Origin: Lacticaseibacillus absianus
GTDB lineage: Bacteria; Bacillota; Bacilli; Lactobacillales; Lactobacillaceae
Direction of reading: 5' to 3'
Assembly: GCF_013407595.1 (NCBI RefSeq)
Contig: NZ_JABEKX010000001.1
Coordinates: forward strand, 266,522 to 330,521
Length of the DNA: 64,000 bases
The position numbers and the translations under genes are program-made. This document shows, one piece after another, positions 7,880-15,403 of this stretch. Below the pieces are notes generated by a model. That model made no database searches, was not told the DNA's origin, and saw only the letters and a list, made by a program, of their open reading frames with translations. Within the stretch, counting starts at the first letter, position 1. Each line of letters begins with the position of its first letter.

Positions 7880-8869
7880 TTACAGGTCGGGGATGCCGGC
7901 TTCACGGTCGGCGGCGGGGGTGCAGCCGAAGCAGGCGGTGTACTTCGAATAAAAAAAGCTGGTGTTCGTCAACCCGACCGCGGCGATGACGTGGCGGATC
8001 GGCTGGCGGGTCGTCTGGATCAGCTCGCGGGCGCGCAGTAAGCGCTCCTCCGTCAGGGCCTGGCTGAACGGCTGCCCGACTTCGCGGCGAAACAGGTTGC
8101 TGAGGTAGTTGCGGTTGTACGCGAGCTGGTCGGCGAGCTGCGCGAGGGTCACCTGGGCGTAGTCCGTCTGGATCGCGGTCAGCATAGTCATCGCAATGGT
8201 CTGCGCCGGGGTCAGCGCCGGCTGCGGTAAGTCGGCCAACCCACGGGCGAGCTGGGCGACCAAGACTGTGGTCTCGGCGGCCATGATCGTCTCCCCCAGC
8301 GGGCGGGGCTGCAGGTATTCTTCGATCAGGCGTTGCAGGGTGGCCTGTAGCTCGCCGGTGCGTGCGGCCGGGTAGAGGACGTAGCCCGCAGGCGGGGCGT
8401 CGGTGCGCTGGGCACGCTCAAAGGCGGCGCGCACGTTGCGCTGACGCAGCAGGGCGTCGAAGTGGGCGATGGAGAGTTGAGGGTCGTGGAGCAGCACGTT
8501 GATCAGCAGGTCGCCTTCACCCAACGCGTCGATCGCGTGCCGGCTGCCGCGGTCGATCAGGAGCAGGTCGCCGGGGCCTAGCGACACGGGGGCCCCGTTG
8601 ACCTGCTCCTGGGCGTGGCCGGCGAGCATGTAGTTGAGCTCAAGGAAGTCGTGGGCGTGCAGTGGGTACGGCGCGAAGCGGTTGTGCTTGCTGATGACCA
8701 GATCGCGGTGGCGAAAAAAGGTCTCGTTGAGGATCGGGATGCGGGCCCGTTCGCTCGATGCGATGTTCAAAACGGTCGGGGGCAAGTCGTCGGCGACCTG
8801 CGCGTCGCGACGTTGCGCGATCTCGACCGGGGTCAAGGCGCGTAGGGTCTGCCAAATGATCGGTGCCAT
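7880..8869 (-). CDS. AraC-family regulator with N-terminal cupin
   Basis: A 329-residue regulator. The N-terminal half holds a cupin-like sensor (FAPYPLHAHDFLELNYMLAG, GPGDLLLIDRGSRHAI). The C-terminal part, from about residue 225, holds two helix-turn-helices (VTLAQLADQLAYNRNYLSNL, then PIRHVIAAVGLTNTSFFYSK). The ATG at 8869 follows GAAGGAGGTGCGCT. It lies upstream of, and in the same direction as, the alcohol dehydrogenase, but that gene has its own promoter region. A metabolite ligand and control of the neighbour are inferences. Confidence 0.85.
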   Translation of the reverse strand: MAPIIWQTLRALTPVEIAQRRDAQVADDLPPTVLNIASSERARIPILNETFFRHRDLVISKHNRFAPYPLHAHDFLELNYMLAGHAQEQVNGAPVSLGPGDLLLIDRGSRHAIDALGEGDLLINVLLHDPQLSIAHFDALLRQRNVRAAFERAQRTDAPPAGYVLYPAARTGELQATLQRLIEEYLQPRPLGETIMAAETTVLVAQLARGLADLPQPALTPAQTIAMTMLTAIQTDYAQVTLAQLADQLAYNRNYLSNLFRREVGQPFSQALTEERLLRARELIQTTRQPIRHVIAAVGLTNTSFFYSKYTACFGCTPAADREAGIPDL

Positions 8870-8993
8870 AGCGCACCTCCTTCATAATGCCTTCACCGTA
8901 GCGCCGCGACCTTGGTGTGTCAACGTTTCGCGCCGATCGCCGGGTTAAATAACAAACTTTTTAATCATAAATTTCTACATATTCGCATTAAAG

Positions 8994-9023
8994 TTGACGA
9001 AAAATAACGTGAGCGATTACACT
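8994..9023 (+). promoter_or_regulatory. Promoter of the WxL protein gene
   Basis: TTGACG (8994-8999) and TACACT (9018-9023) are separated by 18 bp in an AT-rich island. The predicted transcript start falls just before the leader hairpin at 9032. Confidence 0.5.
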
Positions 9024-9031
9024 GGTCCCAA

Positions 9032-9055
9032 CGCCGAGAAAACGGTTTCTCGGCG
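9032..9055 (+). other. Leader hairpin before the WxL gene
   Basis: CGCCGAGAAA (9032-9041) and TTTCTCGGCG (9046-9055) form a perfect 10-bp stem with a 4-nt loop. There is no U-run after it. It would sit at the extreme 5' end of the mRNA, upstream of AAAGGAGG, a position that could protect the message from 5' decay. Confidence 0.55.
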
Positions 9056-9083
9056 CAGCAATCAGCCAAAGGAGGCAAGTCAG

Positions 9084-9761
9084 ATGAGGAGAAGCAGTTG
9101 GCTCGGCCTGATCGGCGGGGTGCTGATCGGCGTGGCCGGCGGTGTGCCGGTGGTCGCGGCGACCGGCCCGGGTAATGCCGGCGAGAACATCGCGGCGGCG
9201 GTGGTCGGGGCCGGGTTCACCGTCAGTGAGGCCGGTGACGCCGACGCGGCCAGCGACGCCACGGTGGAGCTGAGCGCCGGGGCGCTGACGTTGGACGCGG
9301 TCCCGAATTTCCACTTTGCGACGAAGCCGGTCGCTGACATTATCACCGGTCGCGCGCTCACCCTCGCGCTGGGGGACGGACCGCGGACCGCGGCTAATTA
9401 TGACGGCAACGACGACGGCGTGGCGGTCGTCACCGATTACCGCGGCACGAACGGGGGCTGGACCCTGTCGGCGGAGGCTGCGGCGTTCGAACGGGTGGGC
9501 GGTGACGTCAGCGATACGCTGTACTTCAGTGCCTTTCCGATCACCGGGAAGGCGACTGGTGACAATATCGGGGCGCTGACCAGTGGGGCTGAGTTGCTCG
9601 ACGGCGGCCCGGTCATGGCGGCGGCCCCAGGCTTCGGGACGGGGACGACGACGTGGCGGCTCGACTCAGCGACCGTTGAGTTGCTCCAGAGCGTCGCGGC
9701 TAAGGCTGGGCAGTACCGCTCGACCATCCAGTGGCGCTTATCGACCACCCCGCAGCCGTGA
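9084..9761 (+). CDS. WxL-domain cell-surface protein
   Basis: A 225-residue secreted protein with a signal peptide (MRRSSWLGLIGGVLIGVAGG, cut near VVAATG). The mature part is a WxL domain: the WTL of NGGWTLSAEAAAF and the closing QYRSTIQWRLST, matching the usual YxATLxWxL end. WxL domains bind peptidoglycan non-covalently and often act with DUF916 partners. The ATG at 9084 follows AAAGGAGGCAAGTCAG; the frame is open further up but lacks a ribosome site. It is co-directional with the DUF916 gene 69 bases on. Confidence 0.8.
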   Translation: MRRSSWLGLIGGVLIGVAGGVPVVAATGPGNAGENIAAAVVGAGFTVSEAGDADAASDATVELSAGALTLDAVPNFHFATKPVADIITGRALTLALGDGPRTAANYDGNDDGVAVVTDYRGTNGGWTLSAEAAAFERVGGDVSDTLYFSAFPITGKATGDNIGALTSGAELLDGGPVMAAAPGFGTGTTTWRLDSATVELLQSVAAKAGQYRSTIQWRLSTTPQP

Positions 9762-9766
9762 CCGCC

Positions 9767-9787
9767 AGGTGCCGCGATGCGGCACCT
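9767..9787 (+). other. Short intercistronic hairpin
   Basis: AGGTGCCGC (9767-9775) and GCGGCACCT (9779-9787) form a 9-bp stem with a 3-nt loop, a few bases after the WxL stop. There is no U-run. It probably tunes expression between the two cotranscribed genes, not full termination. Confidence 0.5.
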
Positions 9788-9830
9788 ACATAGACTGAGA
9801 TGCTGCGTTGGAAGCGAAAAGGGGCGACCG

Positions 9831-10823
9831 ATGATGCGACGCTGGTGGTGGATGATCGGATGGTTGTGGTGGTTGGTGTGTGCCGCGCCGGGGCATCCGG
9901 TGCAGGCGGTCGGCGCGGGGTTCACGGTGACACCGCAGTTGCCGGCGAATCAGTTGGATCGTGCGGCGGGCTTCTTTGACCTGCGGGTGACGCCCGGCGT
10001 TGCCCAGCCGCTGACTGTGGTGGTCGCTAACCGCACGGCGACCGCCAAGCGGTTGCAGGCCCAAGTCGTGACGGCCTACACGCAGGTCAACGGCGTGGTC
10101 AGTTACGCCCCGGGTGCGCCACGGGATGACAGTGCCCAGGTGCGGTTGAGCGAGATCGCTTCTAAGCCGGTCACCTTCACCCTGGCGGCGCACCAGGCGC
10201 GCCCGGTGACCATGACCGTGGTCCCACCGGCGAGTGGGTTCACCGGCCAGGTGCTTGGGGCGCTGATCGTTCAGGATCGCTCGACATACGCGGCAGGCGG
10301 CAGTGCAGCCGGGTTCGGCGTGCGTAACCAGTTCACCTTGGCTGTGGCGGTGCAGTTGCAGGTGAGTCTGACGAAGGTCGCCCCCCACCTCCGGCTGGGC
10401 CCGGTGCGCCTGGGGACGCAGGCGACGCGGCCGGCGGTGCTCGCACAGGTTCAAAACGATCGGCCGCGCCTCTTCGGTCAACTGGCGCTGACGGCGACGA
10501 TCACGCCGACCAGCGGGGGCCCGGCCGTCGCTCGGCGACAGGTGCACGACTACGCAATGGCGCCGAACTCCCACTTCGACTTCGCCGTCTGGCCAGCGCA
10601 AGACCTCGCGCCGGGGCGCTACTGGTTCACCCTGACGGCCACTGCCGGTCAGGCCACCTGGCGCTTCCGGCGCGCCTTCACCGTGGGCCAGACGCTCAGC
10701 AGCCAGGCCCAGGCGGCGGGGCGGCAACGCCTGTGGGCCGCGGGGTGGCTCGCGGTGCTTACCTTGGCGCTGGTGCTCTGGCTGGGGTGGCGGCGCCGCA
10801 AGCGCCGGGGCCTCGGTGCGTGA
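9831..10823 (+). CDS. DUF916/DUF3324 WxL-partner membrane protein
   Basis: A 330-residue protein with an N-terminal signal sequence rich in Trp (RRWWWMIGWLWWLVCAAPG). It has a DUF916 domain (about 30-150, FFDLRVTPGVAQPLTVVVAN), a DUF3324 domain (about 160-280, FTGQVLGALIVQD) and a C-terminal membrane helix followed by a basic tail (LWLGWRRRKRRG). Members anchor WxL proteins and bind peptidoglycan. The start at 9831 follows AAGGGGCG. Together with the preceding WxL gene it makes an unusually small WxL locus; larger loci usually carry several WxL genes. Confidence 0.8.
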   Translation: MMRRWWWMIGWLWWLVCAAPGHPVQAVGAGFTVTPQLPANQLDRAAGFFDLRVTPGVAQPLTVVVANRTATAKRLQAQVVTAYTQVNGVVSYAPGAPRDDSAQVRLSEIASKPVTFTLAAHQARPVTMTVVPPASGFTGQVLGALIVQDRSTYAAGGSAAGFGVRNQFTLAVAVQLQVSLTKVAPHLRLGPVRLGTQATRPAVLAQVQNDRPRLFGQLALTATITPTSGGPAVARRQVHDYAMAPNSHFDFAVWPAQDLAPGRYWFTLTATAGQATWRFRRAFTVGQTLSSQAQAAGRQRLWAAGWLAVLTLALVLWLGWRRRKRRGLGA

Positions 10824-10841
10824 GTGCGGCAAGGCAAAAAA

Positions 10842-11167
10842 GGGCCGTGCCATCACGCGGGTTTAGCCTAGAATATAAGAGCGGTTCCCTGACCCGAATT
10901 TAGGGTTGCAGGGAACCGCTCTTAATAAGGCTTGCGCTGCCCGGTCGAACGCAGTGCGTGACCGGCAGACAAGCGTTAGAATGCCGAACTGCGGCCTCCG
11001 GCATCGCCGGACGGAAGCATGGGTACTTACTGCGGAGTCCGGCAACGCCGGACGGAAGCACGAGCACTTACTGCGGAGTCTGGCATCGCCGGACGGAAGC
11101 ACCGGCGTTGCCGCCATGGCACGTCATGGTCTGGAACAGCCGTGCCACAAGATGGGTGTCACAGCCC
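10842..11167 (+). repeat. Modular hairpin repeat, copy C (long form)
   Basis: The left module GGGCCGTGCCATCACGCGGG is followed by a 16-bp hairpin (10876-10891 with 10909-10924). A second module holds CTGCCCGGTCGAACGCAGTG, itself able to fold with GTGCGTGACCGGCAG. Three 41-bp tandem units and the right module, ending GTCACAGCCC, complete the copy. Runs of A before it and T after it extend the terminal inverted repeat and would let it terminate both convergent neighbours. Confidence 0.85.
10989..11111 (+). repeat. Three 41-bp tandem units inside copy C
   Basis: Units start at 10989, 11030 and 11071, each beginning CTGCGG. Each carries a small hairpin (TCCGGC with GCCGGA, loop 3 nt) and the string GCCGGACGGAAGCA. 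Unit borders are exact at 41 bp. Copy D has two units of the same kind. Confidence 0.85.
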
Positions 11168-11179
11168 TTTTTTTGGCAG

Positions 11180-12742
11180 TCATGCGTCTGGCTGGTACCA
11201 CGCCCACACGGCGGCGATGGTCGGCTGCGCGAGGTACTTCACGTCGAGCGACGCCAGCCCATTGCCCTTGCGCAGGTTGATCGTCAAGTGTCCGAGCCCA
11301 GTGCGGGCGAGCCACACCGGCTGTTTGCGTTCCAGTGACTGGATGTTGGCGCGGCGCAGGAAGAGGGTCTCACGTGACCACACGTGGCCGATCTGACACA
11401 CGAGTCGGTCGCCGTCGAGCTGGACCACTCCGGTGTGCCGCCCGGCGAGCCAGCCGAGCGGCCCGGCGAGCAGTGTCAACGCCGCGGCCCCGCCGGCCAC
11501 CCAAGGCGTCCAGGCGCGCCACCACCACCAGCTGGCGGCGATCGCGAGCAGGCCGATGGTCGCCCAGGTCAGCGCCGCGTTGCGGGCGTAGCGCCACGGG
11601 GTGCGCGGGCGGGCCAGCGTTGGCAGGTCAGTCGGCAGCCAGGGAATGAAGGGGCGCATCGTCGGCAACAGCGCGGCGTCGGCGACGACCGGCAGGAGCA
11701 CTAGGTCATCGTCGCTTTCGTCCGCCGCGGCGCTGGAGGCGGTCAATCCCTGCACCGTGCTTAGGTGGAAACACTGGCGCAGGATGCTGGCCTTGGCCCG
11801 CACGGCTTGGATGCGCGGGCGCTGAACGCTGACCGCGTCGCGCTTGAGCAGCCCACGCTCTGCGGTCAGCAGGTCACCGCGCCGCGTCAGGGTGAAGCGG
11901 TAGTATTTTTGGATCAGGTTAAAATACGACAGGGCAAAACCGATCAGCAGGACCAGGATCACCAGCCCGACCAACAGGGTGACGGCCAGATGGCTCAGCG
12001 TGGTGCCCAGTGCGTCGACCCACGCCTTAGGAGCGAGGTCCTCCAGCTTGTTGACCACCCACAGCAGCCCGGAGATGATCGGGATCACCCCGAGGCTGGT
12101 CAGCGCGTAGAGGTTGAGCGCGTGGGCGTCAGCGGTGTAGCTGTCGTCTGGAGCGCCGGTCAGCAGCGGGGCTGGGTCAGGAGTCGTCGGCATCGGCTCG
12201 CTGATCGGCGCTTCGGGCGCTGCTGGTTCAGCGGGCCCTGCTGCGGTCACGTCGGGCGAACCGCCGGTGGCGACATCAGTGGCCCCGGCGACTGCGACAC
12301 GCATGCGCCGGGCCTCGATCTGCGCGGCGACTTGGACCGGCACGGCGTCGAGCACCGCCTCAGCCTTGTCGCTGTCTTGACCCGAGGTCTCGATGCTCAG
12401 CCGCTCCAGGCCGAACGGGGTGAGGAAGAACCACTGCTGGCGCTGCAGTGTCTGGATCTTGGTGTAGGGGATGTGGCTGGTGCGACGCTTGAACAGGCCG
12501 CTGCTGACGGTCAAGGCGTCCGGCCCCAGCGTGTAGGTGAAGCGCCAGTAACGCACGCCGGCGGACAGGGCGGCGATGGCGACCAGGATCCCGAGGAGGC
12601 CGAGGTCAGTCAGCCCCTCCATGCGGGTGAAGCCACCTTTGAAGTCGCGCAAAAAAGCGAGCAGGGCTAGCGGGGTCCAGGTGAGGAGCCGGCCGCCGAT
12701 CAGCATCACCAGCGCGAGCGGGTGCAGTCGCTTAGGCGTCAT
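11180..12742 (-). CDS. PH-domain membrane protein, YdbT type
   Basis: A 520-residue membrane protein with three bacterial PH (bPH2, formerly DUF304) segments. One follows the first helix pair (TYTLGPDALTVSSGLFKRRT), another is near residue 280 (YRFTLTRRGDLLTAERGLLK) and the last is at the C-terminus (LDGDRLVCQIGHVWSRETLF). Hydrophobic helix pairs separate them. A Pro/Ala/Thr-rich linker of roughly 50 residues (near 150-200) is inserted. The gene overlaps its upstream partner by 11 bases, as in ydbS-ydbT pairs. Function is unknown; the pair is sometimes linked to envelope or bacteriocin resistance. Confidence 0.8.
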   Translation of the reverse strand: MTPKRLHPLALVMLIGGRLLTWTPLALLAFLRDFKGGFTRMEGLTDLGLLGILVAIAALSAGVRYWRFTYTLGPDALTVSSGLFKRRTSHIPYTKIQTLQRQQWFFLTPFGLERLSIETSGQDSDKAEAVLDAVPVQVAAQIEARRMRVAVAGATDVATGGSPDVTAAGPAEPAAPEAPISEPMPTTPDPAPLLTGAPDDSYTADAHALNLYALTSLGVIPIISGLLWVVNKLEDLAPKAWVDALGTTLSHLAVTLLVGLVILVLLIGFALSYFNLIQKYYRFTLTRRGDLLTAERGLLKRDAVSVQRPRIQAVRAKASILRQCFHLSTVQGLTASSAAADESDDDLVLLPVVADAALLPTMRPFIPWLPTDLPTLARPRTPWRYARNAALTWATIGLLAIAASWWWWRAWTPWVAGGAAALTLLAGPLGWLAGRHTGVVQLDGDRLVCQIGHVWSRETLFLRRANIQSLERKQPVWLARTGLGHLTINLRKGNGLASLDVKYLAQPTIAAVWAWYQPDA

Positions 12743-13196
12743 CGCGCGCCTCCTGTGCCAGCCGGAGGATCAAGTCGCGCAAGGTGGCGGCCGTCGCCGT
12801 GGTCACCCCGGCGATCGCGTCCGTCGTCGCCGCTGTCTGGATCTGCACTTCCTGCAGCCCGTTGGCGCGCAGGATCGGGCCGGCCTCTAGCGTGACGTTT
12901 TGGATCCGACTGATCGGGATCGCCGTCTCCTTGCGCACGAGTGCCCCTTCACGCAGGTACACGGCGGTGTCGGTGATCCGGTAACGCCAGTACGCGTAGC
13001 GGTAAGGGATCAGCAGCGCCTTGCTCCCGGCGTGCAGAACGAGGACCGCGGCCCCGATCAGCACCACCCACAACGGCCAGTGCCATAGCGTATGCCCCAG
13101 CCAGGCCACCGCGGTGACAGCGCCCCACCACCCCGCGGTCAACAGCGTCCCGATCCACCAGACCCGGCGGATCGCCGCCGGTAGTCGTTCTTCCAT
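12732..13196 (-). CDS. PH-domain membrane protein, YdbS type
   Basis: A 154-residue protein with two N-terminal membrane helices (VWWIGTLLTAGWWGAVTAV, then LWVVLIGAAVLVL) and one bPH2 domain (YWRYRITDTAVYLREGALVR). It is the small partner of the following three-PH gene and its TAA lies inside that gene. The ATG at 13196 follows AGGAGGAGATAACG. It is divergent from the DUF2975 gene across the twin palindromes at 13287-13323. Confidence 0.8.
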   Translation of the reverse strand: MEERLPAAIRRVWWIGTLLTAGWWGAVTAVAWLGHTLWHWPLWVVLIGAAVLVLHAGSKALLIPYRYAYWRYRITDTAVYLREGALVRKETAIPISRIQNVTLEAGPILRANGLQEVQIQTAATTDAIAGVTTATAATLRDLILRLAQEARDDA

Positions 13197-13286
13197 CGTT
13201 ATCTCCTCCTGTCTCGGTCGGTGACCAAGTTACTGCGATAATAGCAGAAAGTCGATGGTCGTTCAAATTTTCACATTGGTCGTGCA

Positions 13287-13323
13287 TATCGTCTGACGAT
13301 ATGATATTATCGTTTTGCGATAA
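13287..13323. promoter_or_regulatory. Twin operator: two TATCG-N5-CGATA palindromes
   Basis: TATCGTCTGACGATA (13287-13301) and TTATCGTTTTGCGATAA (13307-13323) share the half-site TATCG with the same 5-nt gap. Their centres are 21 bp apart, two helical turns. They lie between the divergent YdbS-type and DUF2975 genes, about 20-55 bases before the latter. The XRE protein encoded at 13895 is the natural candidate to bind them. Confidence 0.65.
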
Positions 13324-13341
13324 CAAACAGGGGGTGGCGAC

Positions 13342-13884
13342 ATGAATGGGGCAGACTTAGTTCAAGGGCGCACGCGTACCGCCGTGCGCGTGCTGAAGTG
13401 GGCGTTCGGCCTGATCCAGTGGGGCAACGTGGGCATGGCGATCGGATGGCCGACATGGCTGATCCTGCAGGCACGCCAGGCCAAGATCGGGCCGTGGCTC
13501 CCGGCCAACCACTGGCTGCCGATGGAGACGACCACGATCACGATCACCTATCCGGATCGACCGAAGTGCGTGCACACGTACGTGGGGATGGGATTCTTCG
13601 TGTGCTGGCTGATCGGGATCGTGCTGGGTTGTGTGGCGGGGTTCTTGATGTTTCGGGCGTTGCGGCGGCTGTGCCAGGCGATCGAGGCCGGCGTCTTCTT
13701 CACTGCAGGCAACTTGGCGCTGTGGCGAACGGTGGTGCGCATGGCCCTGGCGCAGTGGGGGCTGGCCGCGCTGGGTGGGCACCTCGATGCGACCGGTCTG
13801 TTGTTGGTGGTCAGCGGCTACGTCTTGGCGGTCTTGTTCCGGTATGGTCTGGCGCTTCAAGACGACGCTGACCAGATGATATAA
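13342..13884 (+). CDS. DUF2975 membrane protein
   Basis: A 180-residue protein with about four membrane helices and the layout of DUF2975 proteins: an N-terminal helix, an extracellular segment (about 50-80), the helix pair FFVCWLIGIVLGCVAGFLMF and a cytosolic loop (RALRRLCQAIEAGVFFTAGN). DUF2975 genes typically precede a small XRE regulator, as here with a 10-base gap. Function is unknown. The ATG follows CAGGGGGTGGCGAC. Confidence 0.75.
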   Translation: MNGADLVQGRTRTAVRVLKWAFGLIQWGNVGMAIGWPTWLILQARQAKIGPWLPANHWLPMETTTITITYPDRPKCVHTYVGMGFFVCWLIGIVLGCVAGFLMFRALRRLCQAIEAGVFFTAGNLALWRTVVRMALAQWGLAALGGHLDATGLLLVVSGYVLAVLFRYGLALQDDADQMI

Positions 13885-13894
13885 GGATATCAAG

Positions 13895-14113
13895 ATGATC
13901 AAAGTTACCTTAGACCAGGTCATGCGCGCACGCGGCATCAGTAGCGTCGAGCTGGCCCAAGCGATCGGCATCACGCCGGCGAACCTCTCCATCCTCAAGA
14001 CCGGTAAGGCCAAGGGGATCCGGTTCAGCACGTTGGCCAAGCTCTGCCAGGTGCTGGACTGCCAGCCCGGCGAGCTGCTGGCGGCAGAAGACACGCCGGC
14101 AGACGCCAAATAG
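13895..14113 (+). CDS. Small XRE-family regulator (YozG type)
   Basis: A 72-residue protein that is almost entirely one Cro/CI helix-turn-helix: MIKVTLDQVMRARGISSVEL, then AIGITPANLSILKTGKAKGI and LCQVLDCQPGELL. This is the usual partner of DUF2975 proteins. It probably autoregulates through the twin palindromes upstream of the DUF2975 gene. Repeat copy D starts 5 bases after the stop. Confidence 0.85.
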   Translation: MIKVTLDQVMRARGISSVELAQAIGITPANLSILKTGKAKGIRFSTLAKLCQVLDCQPGELLAAEDTPADAK

Positions 14114-14118
14114 GCCGA

Positions 14119-14413
14119 GCGGCTGAGACATAAAAGCGTTTTGGCCCAGAATATAAGCGTGTCCTCCGGCAAACCCCTAGGTTTTGCTGGAGGACACGCT
14201 TACTCGGCTTGCGCTGCCCGCTCGAACGCAGTGAGTTACGGGCAGACATGCGTTAGAACGCCGTGCTGCGGCCTGCGGCTATGCCGGACGGAAGCACTGG
14301 TACTCACTGCGGTCTTCGGTATAGCCGGACGGAAGCACGGACGGCGCTTTGTGACTCGTCTTGTTTTGGAATCGTCTTGCCGCTATCGTGAGCCGCTGAT
14401 GATGGCTCAGCCC
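14119..14413 (+). repeat. Modular hairpin repeat, copy D (long form)
   Basis: It begins GCGGCTGAGACATAAAAGCG, has a hairpin at 14154-14202, the second module with CTGCCCG/CGGGCAG arms and two 41-bp units. It ends in GATGATGGCTCAGCCC, an imperfect inverted repeat of the start. TAGGCCGA before it and TTGGCCGA after it agree at 7 of 8 bases and may be a decayed target duplication. It lies between convergent genes. Confidence 0.85.
14266..14347 (+). repeat. Two 41-bp tandem units inside copy D
   Basis: Units begin CTGCGG at 14266 and 14307. Each carries a small hairpin arm next to GCCGGACGGAAGCA, in the same register as the three units of copy C. The two units differ from each other mainly in the hairpin arms. 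Confidence 0.8.
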
Positions 14414-14444
14414 TTGGCCGATCGGGCGTCGAATCAGAGGCCGC

Positions 14445-14768
14445 TCAGACCAGCGGCCGCGCGACGAGCTCGATCAAGCCCTTGTGCAAGGCGACGTTGA
14501 TGCGGTCGATCGGCTGCTCGAGGATCTTCTGGTATTCCTCCAAAACGTCATACGGCAGGGGTGTCATGGCGTGGAGGTCGTCGATCACGTCGGCTACACG
14601 GTCGGCCTTGGTCAGGTCGCCGAAGATGTCGATCTTGCTCAGGCAGTCTGTCAGCAGTGCAGACAGCTGCGCATCTGGTTTACCGCTCAGGTCGGTGATG
14701 ACCACTTGCTGGTGGTTCAACGGCTGGTGCTCGAACTGGATCACTTTTAACGCGCGAAACACATTCAT
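14445..14768 (-). CDS. Unrecognised 107-residue protein
   Basis: A soluble, mixed alpha/beta-looking protein beginning MNVFRALKVIQFEHQPLNHQ. A helical middle contains LSALLTDCLSKIDIF and the end reads IELVARPLV. There is no signal peptide or membrane segment and I recognise no domain. The ATG at 14768 follows GAGGTG by 6 nt. It is divergent from the HesB-like gene, sharing a short promoter region, and convergent with the XRE gene across repeat D. Confidence 0.6.
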   Translation of the reverse strand: MNVFRALKVIQFEHQPLNHQQVVITDLSGKPDAQLSALLTDCLSKIDIFGDLTKADRVADVIDDLHAMTPLPYDVLEEYQKILEQPIDRINVALHKGLIELVARPLV

Positions 14769-14866
14769 AGCGCTCACCTCTTGTTTTATTCGATTGTATG
14801 CCTAAGTGCTGCCCAAAGACAATGATTTGTGCATCATGCTACGATGGAAGGGAAGGAGGCGATGCA

Positions 14867-15211
14867 ATGCATGAATTGACGATGACCCCAGAAGCTCAGG
14901 AGAAGATCAGCGATTGGCTCCCTGCAGATCGCGCCCTGGTGCTCGACCTCGATGACGGGGTCGGCCCGTTCTCCAAAGCGGGTGTCTGCAGCCTGGACGT
15001 GTCGTTCCGGCTGTTGGCGGTGCCACGAGACGACTTGGCGGCGCCGTACACCGAGACGGTGAGCTCCCCTGTCGGCCCGGTCCACATCAAGGACTACACG
15101 GCCAACTACTTCACTGAGGCCCCCCGCCTGGCGCTGCAAGGCAGCCGGCTGGCCCTGAGCAACAACACTGGACTGGTCGACTCTAACGTCGAGCGCGTGT
15201 TGGTGGATTGA
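14867..15211 (+). CDS. HesB/IscA-like (Fe-S biosynthesis family) protein
   Basis: A 114-residue protein with the fold pattern of HesB-like proteins: MTPEAQEKISDW, LVLDLDDGVGPFSKAGVCS and the C-terminal ALSNNTGLVDSNVERVL. The conserved CxC pair of true A-type Fe-S carriers is absent. It is therefore closer to the YneR-type branch found in lactobacilli, and cluster delivery cannot be assumed. The ATG at 14867 follows AAGGAGGCGATGCA. A hairpin with seven T's follows the stop. Confidence 0.7.
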   Translation: MHELTMTPEAQEKISDWLPADRALVLDLDDGVGPFSKAGVCSLDVSFRLLAVPRDDLAAPYTETVSSPVGPVHIKDYTANYFTEAPRLALQGSRLALSNNTGLVDSNVERVLVD

Positions 15212-15226
15212 CGCCCCACGAAGATC

Positions 15227-15257
15227 GGTGCCCTGGACCCCCGGGGTGCCTTTTTTT
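15227..15257 (+). terminator. Intrinsic terminator after the HesB-like gene
   Basis: GGTGCCC pairs with GGGTGCC allowing two G-U pairs, followed by TTTTTTT. A 19-base direct repeat (at about 15263 and 15308, core AGAGCGGCGGACTCGCG) lies in the following spacer, before the helicase gene. Confidence 0.6.
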
Positions 15258-15403
15258 GTCCCCAGAGCGGCGGACTCGCGGGCTTAGCGGGAACCGCAGC
15301 TCGACGAGCCAGAGCGGCGGACTCGCGCCGGCTAGACCCGCGTGTACAGATAGTGTAAAGTGGCCTCAACGGCGGCCTGACCACAGGCGCCAAGGAGGTT
15401 GGA

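Noticed and set aside
6561-7952. Plus-strand frames opposite the alcohol dehydrogenase
   Set aside because: GC-skewed shadow translations (His/Asp/Val-rich), no ribosome site, and the minus strand encodes a complete enzyme.
10989-11111. Possible CRISPR array
   Set aside because: The units are contiguous 41-bp repeats with no unique spacers and no cas gene nearby.
15263-15327. 19-base direct repeat before the SNF2 gene as a regulator site
   Set aside because: It is not palindromic, occurs nowhere else that I saw, and lies outside a clear promoter; it may be a local duplication only.
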